NCBI GenBank assembly: GCA_010015655.1
Contig: ML976736.1
Coordinates: forward strand, 210,857 to 274,856
Reading direction: 5' to 3'
DNA from: Bimuria novae-zelandiae CBS 107.79
Lineage: Eukaryota > Ascomycota > Dothideomycetes > Pleosporales > Didymosphaeriaceae
DNA: 64,000 nucleotides
Position 1 is the stretch's first letter, and every line of letters begins with the position of its first letter. Under the pieces are notes generated by a model. That model did no database searches. It saw only the letters and a list, made by a program, of their open reading frames with translations, and had not been told where the DNA came from. Of this stretch, positions 33,281 to 44,612 are shown piece after piece. The position numbers and the translations under genes are program-made.

Positions 33281-33877
33281 ATGCCTAAGGATCCCAAGCC
33301 CCGCAAAGCGCGCGCGCCTCGCAAAAAGACTTTAACCTAAGAGCGGCGTGATCGCATTCGTCGTGTTAAAGGGAGTAGTAAGGAGATGCCTTTCCGCTGC
33401 ACCCGCTGCGAAAAGCTAAACATTTGTTGTTTCGTGGATACTGCGTCTGGTCGTTGTGCTAGTTATATCGCTGCAAGGAGCGAGTGTGAGCTGTTTATTC
33501 CTAAAGAGGAGTGGGAGAAGGTAGAGGATAAAGAGCGTAAAAAGCGGCTAGAGTTAGCTCGCGCTAAGGAAGAACTTGCTCGGCATAAGCGTAAGTTATT
33601 AGAGATTAAGAGTCGTAAGAGGCTATTCGCGCGTCGGGATAGGAAATTACTAAATACCTAGGATAAGGTGTAAGAGACGGAGAGCTCGAGTGCGGACGCT
33701 CCGTTCCAAGACAATTTCCTCACTAATCCGGGCTGGTCACAGGCCAACAATCTCCTTCCTAATCCACTAATAGATCTTCTTCTTAACGAGTTCCTATCTA
33801 GTTCTCCTTCGATCGTTCCGGGTTCCTTCTCGTGGTCTGACGATAGTATTATGCCAACATTTAGCGATAGTTGTTAA
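33281..33877 (+). pseudogene. Gypsy-borne antisense ORF: Zn(II)2Cys6-like cluster plus charged helix
   Basis: A 198-codon plus-strand frame, opposite to gag-pol, from ATG 33281 (good context TGACCATGC) to TAA 33875-33877, with three internal stops (TAA, TAG, TAA) each expected from CAA/CAG by RIP. It opens basic (KPRKARAPRKK), then has cysteines as CTRC, six residues, C, eight residues, C, two residues, Tyr, six residues, C. The Tyr (TAT) is what CpA-directed mutation of a Cys TGT would give, restoring C-x2-C-x6-C-x8-C-x2-C-x6-C, the spacing of fungal Zn cluster regulators. A strongly charged helix follows (KEEWEKVEDKERKKRLELAR and on to about 33650), then an acidic, Ser-rich tail. Its 3' end overlaps the end of pol by about 16 bp, convergently. 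I do not know a named homologue; DNA binding is inferred. Confidence 0.7.
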
Positions 33878-36800
33878 GGTTTGCTTCTAGTTCCCATGTG
33901 TCTTCTAAGTGTGGATATCCTTTCCACTTAATTAAGTAGGTTCGTGGCTAATCTATGTGTCGTAGTATCTTCTCGACTTCGAATTTGGTTTCCTCCTCTG
34001 GTTGGTGATAGAAGGTGGTTTCGACTAGTATTTCAGAGTCTGCTGGTTCCAATTGGTCTATGTGGAATACTAGGTGTATTTTGGCGTCTAGTGGTAATTC
34101 CAATCGGTAGTTAACTAGTGATACTTGTTTGGAAATAAAAAATAGTCTGACCTTAACATGATCCAGTTTCTTGTGCTTTTTCTTCTAGGTTCGAAGATTT
34201 TTCGTAAGCAGATATGCTTTATCCCCCTTCTTCAGCTAAGGTGCTGTTTTTCTTTTTTGGTTTGTATAGGAAATGCTTTGCTATTAAGCTTTCTCGAGGT
34301 TCTCTCGGAGTTGTTAATGTATTTCTTTCATTTTTGTAGCCGTGTTGATGGCTTCTTCCGTTCTAATAGTAGTAGGAAATGTCTAATTAAAGAGATGTAG
34401 ATGTCTTCCGTAGTTCGCATAGAACGGTGTATATCCAGTTACTACTAATATCTTGTTGTTATATGCTAATTGTGCCATTAGTAATAGGGAAATCCAGTTA
34501 TTCTTCTAGTTGTTGCAGTAGATGCGTAGGTACGTTTCTATTATTTAATTTATACGTTCTGTTTGTCCATCCGTCTGTGGGTGGTAGGCTATTAATAGTT
34601 TTCGTTTTTGTTCCAATAAGTGCCGTGAGTGTTGTCTAGTAGTTTAAAGTGAAGAGTTTGTCTCTGTCGCTGATAATTGTCTTAGGGATGCCATAATATC
34701 GTATAAGTTAATCTAGGATAAGGAACGCTAGTTCCGTTGCTATTATTGCCTTTTTGCACGGTAGTAATTCCACGTATTTGGTAAATCTGCATACGATTAC
34801 CAGTATTGCGTCGTAACTTACTCTATTTATAGGATCTTTCGACTTTGGCAATCCTGTGACAAAGTCTATTGCGATGTCTTCCCAAGGTGCTGTGGGTATC
34901 TAGATAGCTTGCATTTCTCTATACTTAAGATGTGTTGCGTGTTTATTGCGTTAGTATTCTGCATATTTGCGTATGTAGGTTGCTACTGCTTCCTTAATTC
35001 CTTTAAAGCTGTAGTTCCTCTAAATCAGTTCCACTATCTTTTTAATTCCAGGGTGTCCGTATACAGGGTCGTCGTGGTATTATCGTATAACCTCTGTCTA
35101 TTATTCCTTGGGTACTTCTCGTGTGAGTACAAGGAGTTAATTAAGTTCTGCCGTAGGTTCTAAAGAACCGTCGGGTTTTTATTTTAGTATCGCGGAGTAG
35201 GTTTTTACTTTGTCTCCTGTAAGGTCGTGTCGTCGGCTAAGTGCGTCTGCTTGTCCGTTTTCTTTGCCAGGTGTGTATACGATCTTGAATTTGTATTATC
35301 TAAGCGTCTCCAACTATCTTGCCTATCTTAGCGTAAGTTCTTTCGTGGTCGTGAAGCGTGTAAGGTTCTTATAATCCGTAAAGATCTCGAGTGTAGAGTA
35401 GCTAAGAGCGTAAATTCTCTAGTGCTTTAACGTTTTAACAATTGCGTATAGTTCTTTGTCGTGTACGTCATATCGTGCTTCCGTGTCGGTGAATTTGCAT
35501 GAGTAGTATGCAATAGGGTGCCATTTGCTATCCTTCTCTTACTTCGCGCAGGCGCCTATCGCGAGGTCACTTGCGTCTATTTCGATTCGTAGTGGTTTTC
35601 CATCCCTAAAGTGGATAAGTACTAGTGGCATAATGCATGCGGTTTTTAAGAGTTAGAACAACATTCTACACTCTGTAGTCTATGCGAATAGTATGTCTTT
35701 TTTTATAAGGTTTATAAGTAGTATCGTGATCTTTGCGTAATCCTTAATGAATTGTTAATTAAATCCATAGAATCCTAAGAATTCTTAGATGTTTTTTGCT
35801 ATCTTTAGTATTAGCTAGTTCTTAATGTATTCGATCTTATCGGGTGCGACTTCGATTCCTTCTGTGCTAATAACGTGTCCTAGAAATTTAAGTTATGTTA
35901 CGTGCCACTTGCATTTCTTTAGCTTAATTCTAAGGTGTGCCTTATCTAATGCAGTTAACACTATCTGTACATGCAGAATATAATCTAAATCGTTCTTAAA
36001 GTAAACAAGTATATCGTCCATGTATGCGATAATAAATATGTCCAGATAGTTACAGAGTACGTAGTTAACTAGTGCTTAGAAGTTTGCCAGTGCGTTGGTG
36101 AGTCCAAAAGGCATAACTATATATTTAAATAGTTTATAGCGTGACCTAAACGCTGTCTTCCACTCGTTACCTTCCTTAATTCGTATAAGGTGGTAGCCAT
36201 CTCGTAAGTCTATTAGTGTAAAGCGTTTAGCTCTTAAGAGTCGGTCTCTTAATTCTAAGATATTTAGTAGTGGGTATCGATTTTTAATCGTTATGTCGTT
36301 AATCTTTCGATAGTTAACACATGGTCGTGGTGTGCCGTCTTTCTTTATAATAAACATAAAAGGGCTGGCTGCTAGTAACTTCGATGGTCGTATGTATCCT
36401 TTCGCGAGATTTGTCTCGATGAATTCCTTTTCTTGCTGGAGTTCTTTTCCAGTCTTGCCATATAGTGGTCCAAAGGGTGGCGTTTTTCCTTCTACTAGGT
36501 CTATCGCTAGATCCCAGGGCTGATGTTCTGGAAGGTTTGCTTTTCCTTCTCTTTCGGTGAACATATGATTCCATGCTCGATAGCATTCCGGAATTTCATG
36601 GTTTGTGCTTTCATCCATCTTCTTGCGCTCTGTGACCTGGTGGTTCCTGCCAGCGTCTGCCAAGGGTTTCTTCCGTTTTTCGACTGTCCGTCGCGAGACT
36701 ATAGTGTTAATAGCTCTCTTATCTACTATTAAGCTCTGTTAATGCGTAGGCTTTGCTTGCAATGCATAGTTACAGCGCTTAAAGGATAGCCTTTTTCTCT

Positions 36801-37440
36801 CCTAATTAATCGTAGGATTGTGCTTCCTTAACTAAGATAGTCCTAAAATCACGTCGTAATTGGCTTCCTTAATGATGTCGAGGGTAATTGATTCCTGGTA
36901 TCTATGGATTGTGAGGGTAGTTTTAACCTCGTATTCAATCATTGCTTTGCCGGGCATTAGTTATCCATTCGCGATATGAATAGCATAGGGTATGGCCTTC
37001 TTGCGTTTATAGAGTCCTGCTCTATTAAGTGCTTTTCTTGACACATAGCTTTCCTGTGCTCCTGAGTCCAGCATGGCTTTCATCCATGTTTCTTTAAGCT
37101 GTACCGGTAGCTTGATTAATGCCTAATCGTTTATAGCATTTAGTTCTTTAAAGGCGTTTTCCCTCCTGAGCCTAGGTCTAAAAAAGACATCTTTTCTGTA
37201 AGTGGCTTTACGGGATTAAGGTGTTCTTCCTTCTTCTTCTCCTAAGGCTGCTGCTAGCCCTTTTCTAGGAGAGCTTCACCGTCTTCTTCCTTTATTACTG
37301 TTTTAATCCTGAGGGTCGTAGTCCCTTTCGGTATACGATTAAACCTATGCTTTCCCTTTTTCTCTTTGTGTTCCTTATAATTAGGGTGTAAGCATGTTTG
37401 CCATTTGTCGGATGCGCATTTTCCATTAACTAGTAGTAAC
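33862..37440 (-). pseudogene. Gypsy pol: protease, RT, RNase H, integrase, chromodomain
   Basis: Minus-strand frame with RIP-type stops. The best-kept block (36663-36076) reads AWNHMFTEREGKANLPEHQP, KTPPFGPLYGKTGKELQQEK, KKDGTPRPCVNYRKINDITI and YPLLNILELRDRL, the fingers and palm of Ty3-type RT; YMDDILVYF (catalytic YxDD) follows at about 36030-36000. The integrase core is visible at about 34900-34680 (PWEDIAIDFVTGLPKSKDPI, YDAILVIVCRFTKYVELLPC). At the C-terminus (about 33995-33865) are ILRHID.PRTYLIKWKGYPH and DTWE, a chromodomain that in relatives steers integration to particular chromatin. The last residues NNYR end at about 33862. Inactive. Confidence 0.85.
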
Positions 37441-39017
37441 ATTACTTAGTTTAGCGCTTGGTTAAGGTGTGGAAAGTATCGCTTTTCACGTTTATCCTAG
37501 AGGTGAACGTTATAATAGGTGATAGGGTAGTTAAACCACTCCCATCTGTATCGTTAGTACGTTCGGGGAAAGTAGCTGTATTCCTTGGCTTAGTAATAAA
37601 TAGTACACTAATCTTCTCCGCAGAGGGTCTATCGTATAGTCTCATGCGTAGGGTTACGGTAGTCCAGGTCGTACTGTGGTTCGTAGTTTGGGCTTTCGTT
37701 TGGGTATTTCTTCTTGGGGTCTTTATAGGCGTAATGGTGATCTGCCATTTCTCTTGCTGCTTTACTGACCAGGTCGAGTTGGTAAGCATGAAAAAATGCT
37801 TCTGCATAGTCTTATCGTTCTACCGCCGTAAACCCGAAGTCTCCTTCTCGAGGTTGGTATTTTTCCAAGAAGTCGAAAACATTCGTCGTCTTACTAGTAA
37901 CAGGTTTATTCTAGCTAGGGTGAGGTGTAGGAAATTAAGGCATTAGCTCTATCTCTTCCTCGTCCAAACCTTTGTATGCATCCTCGTAGAATCGCGAGTT
38001 AGGCAAGTCTAATCGCTCTAAGTCCTTATCCAGGATATTAGATTGCTTAATAGAGGGTATCACCTGCCATTCTTCGTTAGTTACTTCTATGTTATCGACG
38101 GTAAGTACGTTTAACTGTTTAATAACCTTATTCTTAGATCTACAGTTCCTAGCGATGTGGCCTGGTTTACCACATGCAAAACATTTACGCGTCTCAGTCC
38201 CCTATCGTTAGGTTCCATCTAAGATACGTTAGTTAGGCTTTTAGAAGCCTGTAGCCTTTCCTGTTCCCTTTTTCAGGTTGTTAAACTAGACATCTTCCAT
38301 AGGTTAGGGTCCATAGTAGTTGCGTTGCTGGCGTCAAGGTATTTTCGGCGGCGCTCTATAGACTATAGGTGCCTATTATCCAAAGCTAACGTTCCTCAGG
38401 TTCTTGCGTAGCTCTTCCTGCAATGCGAACCATTCCCCATTAATGCGGATAGTCTCTTCGTACAGTTCTTCCAAGGTCTCTATTTTTACACTACTACGTA
38501 GGAGTTCTTCGCGCACATTGCGTTTAAGGCCTTATTTGTATATTGTCTTAAGAGATTCATCCTCCTAGTCGAGTTACACGGCGTACTTGCAGAATTCGGC
38601 TACATACTTAACTACAGATTGTTACTATTGGATCGTCTAGATCGCCTGCTCAGCGATAGCGGTTTTATTAGCGATTCTAAATATCTATTAGAGGCATTTC
38701 TTAAAGTTAGCGTAGTCCTTAATAATGTTAATAGCATCTTCGTCGCGATTAATATAGTCTTCATCCTCGTTATCGTAATCTATGTCCAGGTACTTAACTA
38801 AGTAAGGATAAATTTATTCTTTAGCGCTTCCTCGCATGTAAGTTACTGCGAAGATAACCTTCTTTTTGTCTTTAAGGTCTTAGTTCTAGTCGAAGAAGTA
38901 GAGGTCTAGCTGTAAAAGCTAGGTATCAAGGAGGGTACGATTACTATTATACAAGTTGGGTTTATGCGCCTTGTTCTTGCCATCCCTTATAGGGGTGACA
39001 TAGTTGTCCGAAGCCAT
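37440..39017 (-). pseudogene. Gypsy gag polyprotein remnant with zinc knuckles
   Basis: Starts at ATG 39017 (minus) with MASDNYVTPIRDGKNKAHKP; a retrotransposon gag core follows (KKVIFAVTYMRGSAKE, LKRNVREELLRSSVKIETLE, ETIRINGEWFALQEELRK), then a CCHC knuckle CFACGKPGHIARNC (about 38190-38150), and a second Cys/His cluster GKCASDKWQTCLHPNYKEHK near 37420-37370. Internal stops are TAA/TAG. In relatives it forms the virus-like particle and binds RNA. Confidence 0.8.
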
Positions 39018-39064
39018 GGAAGAGTTAGGGGTCCTGTTAGTATTTATGTTAAGGGTGTTTAAAA

Positions 39065-39539
39065 TGTTAAGTCCTAGAAGGATAGCTAATCCCTATAAGG
39101 GTAAGGTTGGTTCTCGGGCAGGAATACTTGGTAGGACGGGAGAGGTTGTAGTAATAGCTTACGCTTGTCACTAGGGCGTTAGTATCAAAGGTGTGTATAG
39201 CATAATTAAATCAACAAGGTTGCTTACTCAGATCCAAACGATAGATTGATAAACAAGATTGAACACGAATGCTATAAGGGTATTCGTGTCGGTTTATATA
39301 CAAGAGGATTTCTGTACCATCCATTGTTTTGTTGCCATCTATGGCTAGTGTTACCATCCATGGCTGGTACTGCCATCCATGGCTAGTACTGCCATCCATG
39401 GCTGGTACTGCCATCCATGGCTGGTACAGCCTTGGCTGGATGGTACATCACGTGACCTCGGTTGCGCAACCCCACCAAGTGTCACCCCCGCTAAGGGCCC
39501 GTTGGTCCTCCGCGTCCCATACATGTTCAGATCCTAACA
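39065..39539 (-). repeat. Gypsy 5' LTR
   Basis: Complete 475-bp LTR, TGTTAAGTCC to GATCCTAACA, used to define the other copy. It carries a minisatellite at 39331-39437. Confidence 0.92.
39331..39437. repeat. 19-bp minisatellite within the Gypsy LTR
   Basis: About five tandem copies of CATCCATGGCTGGTACTGC and variants (TGGCTAGTGTTAC at the left, TGGCTGGTACAGCC at the right). Each unit contains the palindrome CCATGG. Confidence 0.9.
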
Positions 39540-39544
39540 TATTC

Positions 39545-40302
39545 CTTAGATAATAGACAACTATAATTGCTATAAGAGCGAGGTTAATCGCTTTAACTAA
39601 ATAAAAAGTTACTACTTTATTTAGTAGGTCTACTAGCGTACCTGGCGCTCGCTCTAGTACTTTCTGCTAGATCTAACGCTTAATAATTACTATAGGCTCT
39701 CCTTGTACTCCTCTCGCGACTCTGCTAAACGCTCCGGCCATAAGAAGTTCCTATATAAGCTTATTAAATAGCTCTTTGAGCGAGGTGGCCGCCCTACTTA
39801 AGGCTTAAATAAGCGTGAGCGACCTGACGACGTACTCGCTAGCGGAGAGGGCAACTTCGGTAGCTTATACATATTTATAAAGCTATTTGCGGAGGGCAAA
39901 AGCTGTGTTAATTACGCGATAGCTAGACGTATAACTAATAAAAAGCTCTAATCCTAGACACCTTTAGCATAAGTTATAGGTAATATAAGGTTATCTTATA
40001 GCTTTTAACGCCTACTATATACTTATTATAGCTGTACGCTTTGCTAGCTGCCTTTATGTAGGCTAGAAGTTAATACTAAGTGCTAGGCAGAGCACCTCCG
40101 CCGGCATTAAATAATTAGGTTAATAGACATAAAAGCAAGCTTAACTATTATGTAAACCTATCTTAAAGTCCTTAGAGATGCAAAATCTATGCGAAGTTAC
40201 CCTACAGAGGCATAATTCTTAGTGTTCTGCTGGGTCGGAGCAATTCATCCGATTGGCCCTCAAATGGTGGCCCGTGCCAGGGCGATGTTGGCCATGCGGG
40301 GG
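39545..40302 (+). pseudogene. PiggyBac-like element, distal part after the Gypsy
   Basis: Resumes right after the Gypsy TSD. AT-rich, broken plus-strand frames; Cys-rich words near 39990-40110 (CTACTATATACTTATTATAGC translating to Tyr/Cys-rich text) may be the degraded cysteine-rich tail typical of piggyBac transposases, but I cannot be sure. Ends with the inverted TIR at 40265-40302. Confidence 0.5.
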
Positions 40303-40370
40303 ATACGTACGCAGGCACAAACAACGCTAGTCCTAGATAGGAGCAACCAACTCATAGGGTAAGAGCCATA

Positions 40371-42160
40371 AGCTAGCCGATACGTAAGCTGGCCACCCGG
40401 GTAAGCTGGCCACCCCACTAAAACGCGACACCTGCACAAAACACGCCACATCTCTCTATAACGCTTATTAATATGGACGCCCGTGAGCATGCTATACAAT
40501 TAGCTATTAAAGATTTTAATATAGGTATTTATTCTAGTTATCGTGCTATAGCTACCGCGTATAGTATTTCTTAATTAACCCTATCGACGCGTATTAATGG
40601 CGTACAAAACTAACGCGTTAGTTACTAACACTAGCAGCGTTTAACTCCTCTATAGGAGGACTTCCTAGTAGAATAGATTCTTAAAGAAGACGCACGCGCC
40701 TGCCCTCCCTCACACGCTCGCGCTTGAGAAATGGCCAATTAAATTCTACGTATAAATAGCGATAACTAGCCTATTGGCAAGCTCTAGCTCTCACACTTCC
40801 TCTAGCGCCAGCCACGCGTTGCCTCTATAGTCAGCAGAAAGCTAGAGGCTTAGAGAGCTAATATAGCGATACCAGAGCAGCTACGCGCGTTCCTAGAGCT
40901 CTACGAATAGACTCGACGGCGGCTTAACATACGGGTGGAGAACACATACAATATGAATAAGACTGGCATTGCCCTAGGGGTATATACCAACACCAGAGTA
41001 CTCTCTAGTAGTTAGAAGAAGAAGGCTTATGTTCGCTCTCTAGAGAATCGCCAGTAGGTCTCTATAATCAAGTGTGTATTAGCAACAGGGCGGAAGCTAC
41101 GCTGTGCGGTCATCTTTAAGGGCCAGAGCCTATAGATAACATGGTTCTCCTCGTCCCACGTACCTGACTGGATCTACACTACCTCTGAGAACGGATGGAC
41201 GTCAAAAGCGATAGGTGTTGAGTGGCTACAGCGCATATTTATACCTGAGACGGCTGTATCTAATGGCCAGCACAGGCTCCTTATCCTCAACGGTCACGGC
41301 AGCCATATTGATATAGACTTCCTGTGGCTCTGCAAGCTATATCGTATACAGCTCTTATATCTACCTGCGCACACTTCACACGTCCTACAGCCTCTCGATT
41401 TTGCTCCTTTCTCTGTGATTAAGTCTAGCTACAGGCGTCAGATCTAGGAGCTCGCATTACTCGACAACGCTACGCCTGTTAAGAAGGAGCGCTTTATTAC
41501 CTGCTATTATTAAGCTAGGGAGGAAGGCTTCACAGAGCGTGTAATTCGAGCTGGCTAGCAGGCATCTAGTATCTGCCCATTCAACATCAATCACGTGCTC
41601 AGCTCGTCGCAGGTCTCTCAGAGGCCTACTACGCCTACACGTCAGCAGCAGCCTCAGCAGCAGCTCCAGAGCTTCCTCTCTACTCCCCAGGGCCCTCACG
41701 ATCTCTATATAGCGCAGCGCAGCGTCCAGAGCGTCGAGAATCCAGGTCGTACGACCCGGCTACTCCTACAGATAGCAGGTAAGGCTCTAGCAGCTGCAAA
41801 TGCTAGAGCTGCAGGCCTAGAAGCAGAGAAAAGACGACTTAAGCAGTAGCTAGAGATATCTACCTCTTAGCGTCAGCGTAAGCGCGTTCGAGTAGACCTA
41901 AATTAACGCTTTATAGAGGTAGAGAGTATTAATGAGGCTATGCGCGCAGCTAAGGCTTTAGCAGTTTAACTATGTAGATCTACTATATTAAGCACTTTAA
42001 AAGTAGCTACTAGAGCTATAGTAGCTATAGCGCTTGAATCTATGTGTAGTTAATAGCAATTATAAGAAGCGTTGTTGAGAAATCGTGTGTTTTGTGCAGG
42101 TGTCGTGTTTTGGTGGGGTGGCCAGCTTACCCGGGTGGCCAGCTTACGTATCGGCTAGCT
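40371..42160 (+). mobile_element. P7, pogo/Fot-type transposon in LTR-A
   Basis: TA TSD (40369-40370, 42161-42162) confirmed by the empty LTR-A copy near 63795 (AGAGCCATAAACCGTGACA in reverse complement). TIR begins AGCTAGCCGATACGTAAGCT, with GTAAGCTGGCCACCC repeated 17 bp apart (40384, 40401). Confidence 0.93.
40473..41969 (+). pseudogene. P7 transposase (DDE_1), 498-codon frame with nonsense codons only
   Basis: ATG 40473 to TAA 41967-41969 stays in one frame with only TAA/TAG interruptions. Visible: DAREHAIQLAIKDFNIGIYS (HTH 1); TYNMNKTGIALGVYTNTRVL (first Asp as Asn), ATGRKLRCAVIFKGQSL, SENGWTSKAIGVEWLQRIF, LLILNGHGSHIDIDFLWLC (second Asp as Asn), LYLPAHTSHVLQPLDFAPF (third Asp kept); a Gln-rich stretch (QQQPQQQLQ) and an Ala/Glu-rich helix near the end. 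This belongs to another pogo subfamily (closer to P1) than P3-P5/P9. Confidence 0.87.
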
Positions 42161-42177
42161 TAAACCGTGACATATCC

Positions 42178-42954
42178 TCTTTTTGCGCTACTGTCTGAAC
42201 GTCTCATCTTGTTCCCGCATCATCGTATTCCAGCTATCGAACCCTGTCCAGCGACCGAGCCTCAGCCAGCAGCCGCACAATGATCTGGACGTTGTCGTTG
42301 TCGCACTCGTCAAGCGCATCGATGACTATAATGTATGGCCCTGCCTCGTGCAGCTTCGACAGCGGACGCAGAACGAGGTGCTGCCACTGGTCCTGTAGAG
42401 ACTGTTGTGCGATATTGCCGCGCTCGGGCAACAGCGTCGCGGATATGCTGTCGAGATGTGGTGATGTTGTCTGCAAGCTGCACTGCGATGCTTGTGACGA
42501 ACTTGTCTGCTTGGCCGGTGTCGCCGCCGCCGCGCGAGAAGAAGGAGCTAGCCGCCAGACGCTGAATTGTCATGGTACCGGCGCGCGACGGTCCGCGCGA
42601 TCGTCGACTTGCTCGTGCCCGCTAGGCCGCGCAGCCAGAAGATGCATCGCTCGTCTTTTCCCTGCGCCCAGCCGTGTATCTCGTCGAGGAGGTCGATGCG
42701 CGTGTTCGCAAGGCAGGGCGGGTCGTGCTGCTTGGCGTACGTGTTGAAGGGCGCGTCTTTGGCGTGCGGTAGACAACTAAGGGTGTTCTCAAGTCCTGTT
42801 TAAGGTGTCTGCTTAGCATCCTGCTCTCACCTAAGAGCTTAACGGCCCGCAGGCGGCCCCGTAACGTACCCATGTGGACAGAGCCGTTAATGGTGTTGGT
42901 TTGAAGGCTAGAGTATGCGTTGCCAAACGCTACATTAGATGTTGTAGAGGTCAT
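42178..42954 (-). pseudogene. NACHT NTPase (NLR-like) fragment, truncated and frameshifted
   Basis: Minus strand from ATG 42954: a short N-terminal segment NVAFGNAYSSLQTNTINGSV, a 74-bp intron 42869-42796 (GTACGT...GCTAAGC...CAG), then LSCLPHAKDAPFNTYAKQHD and NTRIDLLDEIHGWA, the Walker A region GLAGTSKSTIARTVARRYHD (normally GTGKST; Gly to Ser), and after a frameshift near 42555 FFSRGGGDTGQADKFVTSIA, then after a second near 42440 QSLQDQWQHLVLRPL, the Walker B region YIIVIDALDECD and RIIVRLLAEARSL-type text (IIVRLLAEARSL). It ends at LDRVR and a stop; LTR-A lies just beyond (TSD 42173-42177), and the rest of the NACHT and any repeat domain are absent. Fungal NACHT proteins act in non-self recognition and programmed cell death; this copy cannot bind ATP normally. 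GC-rich, not RIP-mutated. Confidence 0.82.
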
Positions 42955-43374
42955 GGTTTCGCTGCAGCAGAGCATGCATCAGCGGTGGTATGTTGGTGTC
43001 TGTGGCGATGGAGTCTGTGGCCCAGCGCCTGCTGGCCTCAGTCTGGCGGCCTCGAGCGATGGCGAGGCTCATGGCTGGGGCCAAGCATACATGCGCCTAA
43101 TCGTTCAGCCCGCACAGTGCGGGTGTGCGAGACAGATGGTCGGACGCTCCGCACCAACAATGGTGACATCTCCCTGCCGTTGGATCTCATCGCTGTTCCA
43201 CCTATCCTTCAAATCCTAGAATCATCTTATGCTACAGTAGAGGGTGAGTGGATATTACGTTAAACGCGGCGCTTTCTGTGGCTTCCTCCCGAGTATCGGG
43301 ACTGCACTACGGCGGTGTACAGGTATATGGTGTGTCTAGGGTGTAAGTCTGGGCGTGTAACGTTACTCAACTTA
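42955..43374. other. Upstream region of the NACHT pseudogene
   Basis: GC-rich unique-looking sequence. Short open frames (42874-43263 and 42920-43219, plus strand) overlap the NACHT 5' region and look like shadows. No recognised element until the TA of P8 at 43375. Confidence 0.5.
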
Positions 43375-44612
43375 TACCGTAGCTTGGCAGCTCGTGCAAC
43401 ACGTCAACTCATGCAACACCCCGACGCGATTGCTTAGCCAATAACATGAGGCTATAGAGACGCGTACAATTAATATTATTATAAGATTTTCTAGTGTTAA
43501 GGTCTCTAAGGCTTATAGATAAATACTATTTAATTAAATTATCTATATCTACTTAATATTTTAATAATACGGCCTTAGCGCGTTAATAGAGCTAATATAG
43601 CTAATACAGCCTTATTAATATTTATAGCCTTACTTTAGGGCTATATAGGCTTAATAGTCTTATTATAAGGCCTAGAGACCTTTTTAATAGCTAATTAAAA
43701 TGCCTTAATATTTTATTAAAGTTGTTTTTGTGCCTTATAGGCCTATTACTTTAGGTACTACTTTATAGCTTTATTAGCCCTCTACTTTATGCGCGTATCT
43801 CTTGTAACTAATTAAGTAATACGCTTTTTATAGAGTAGCTTTTTTTTAATCTATTAACTAGCCTAATGCGCGTCTACTTACTTACATTTTTAAAACTATA
43901 TTTATTACTTTTTTATATCTTTTTAGTGTTAATAATCGCGGGCCCGCTATACGCTATAAAGTAACTAAAATACTACTTTACTATTATTTTTATTTAACTA
44001 ATTAAGAAGTAAAGACTTACCTCGCTTTACACGTTTCTTTTATATTATTAAAACCTTTTATAGAGCTTTATTTTTATGCTTTAAGAGCTATTTTTAAGTA
44101 ATAATATAGTATACTATATAGCTTAGCTTCTTAGCCTTATCGCTTCCCTATATATTAATAATAGCCTTAAGTAGCTAATTAATCTTTCTCTAATGTAATG
44201 CACTAAGTACTAAGGTTAAGCTTTTATATAATTATAGATTAAATATCTTAGACTAATTAAATCTATTAAGAATAATTATTAGATCTAAAAGGGAGATGCC
44301 TATAGCTTTAAAGGCGTAAAGGATTAATTACTTGTCTATTATATTAATTTATACTTACTAAAATAACTAGAAGAAGTCTCTCTTAGCAATTAAAACTAGT
44401 CCTTAGCTATTAGATAGGAAGGCTAATAGCTTATTTAAATATATTATTAATAGAGGCTTAAATATATAAATATTTAGAGGCTGCAAAGTATGCGTTAAAT
44501 AAAAAGGAAATATAGTAAGTAGGATCTTATTATAATAATAGTAGTTAATAAAATCTATAATAATATAAGATCTATAGCTATTAAGAATTAATGGCTAATA
44601 TAATTACCTTAC

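Larger units (their letters stand above)
32637..39539 (-). mobile_element. Chromodomain Ty3/Gypsy retrotransposon, nested in the piggyBac-like element
   Basis: LTRs at 32637-33149 and 39065-39539 (TGTTAAGTCC...GATCCTAACA), 5-bp TSD TATTC (32632-32636, 39540-39544). gag-pol is on the minus strand, so the right LTR is the 5' LTR. The order is gag, protease, RT, RNase H, integrase, chromodomain, as in chromoviruses. Between the 3' LTR and the end of pol lies an additional frame on the opposite strand (33281-33877). It is less decayed than the Copia elements. Confidence 0.9.
31103..40302 (+). mobile_element. PiggyBac-like DNA transposon (about 2.3 kb without the nested Gypsy)
   Basis: TIRs of about 36 bp begin CCCCCGCATGGCCAACATCG and continue CCCTGGCACGGGCCAC at both ends. 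The empty site in the other LTR-A copy reads GAAGATATAGG against GAAGGTAT here on the left and ATACG on the right, which suggests a 2-bp AT duplication rather than the classic TTAA. The plus strand carries a transposase with DDE_Tnp_1_7 features. The Gypsy at 32637-39539 interrupts it. Confidence 0.75.
31014..42172 (+). mobile_element. Solo LTR-A, split by a piggyBac-like element and by P7
   Basis: Three pieces (31014-31102, about 40303-40370, 42163-42172) together form one LTR that starts TGTTAAGGAGAGCAGAG and ends AACCGTGACA, flanked by the 5-bp TSD TATCC (31009-31013, 42173-42177). The same sequence is present, uninterrupted and reverse-complemented, at 63786-64000, which serves as a natural empty site for both insertions. 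The copy here lacks about 44 bp between GTCCTAGATAGG and TAGGGTAAGAGCC. No internal retroelement sequence belongs to it. Confidence 0.85.

Noticed and set aside
32796..33340. Reading frames that run through the N block
   Set aside because: They are open only because N is not read as a stop; the region is a Gypsy LTR.
42280..42803. Several GC-rich plus-strand open frames
   Set aside because: High GC makes all frames open; the minus strand carries clear NACHT motifs.
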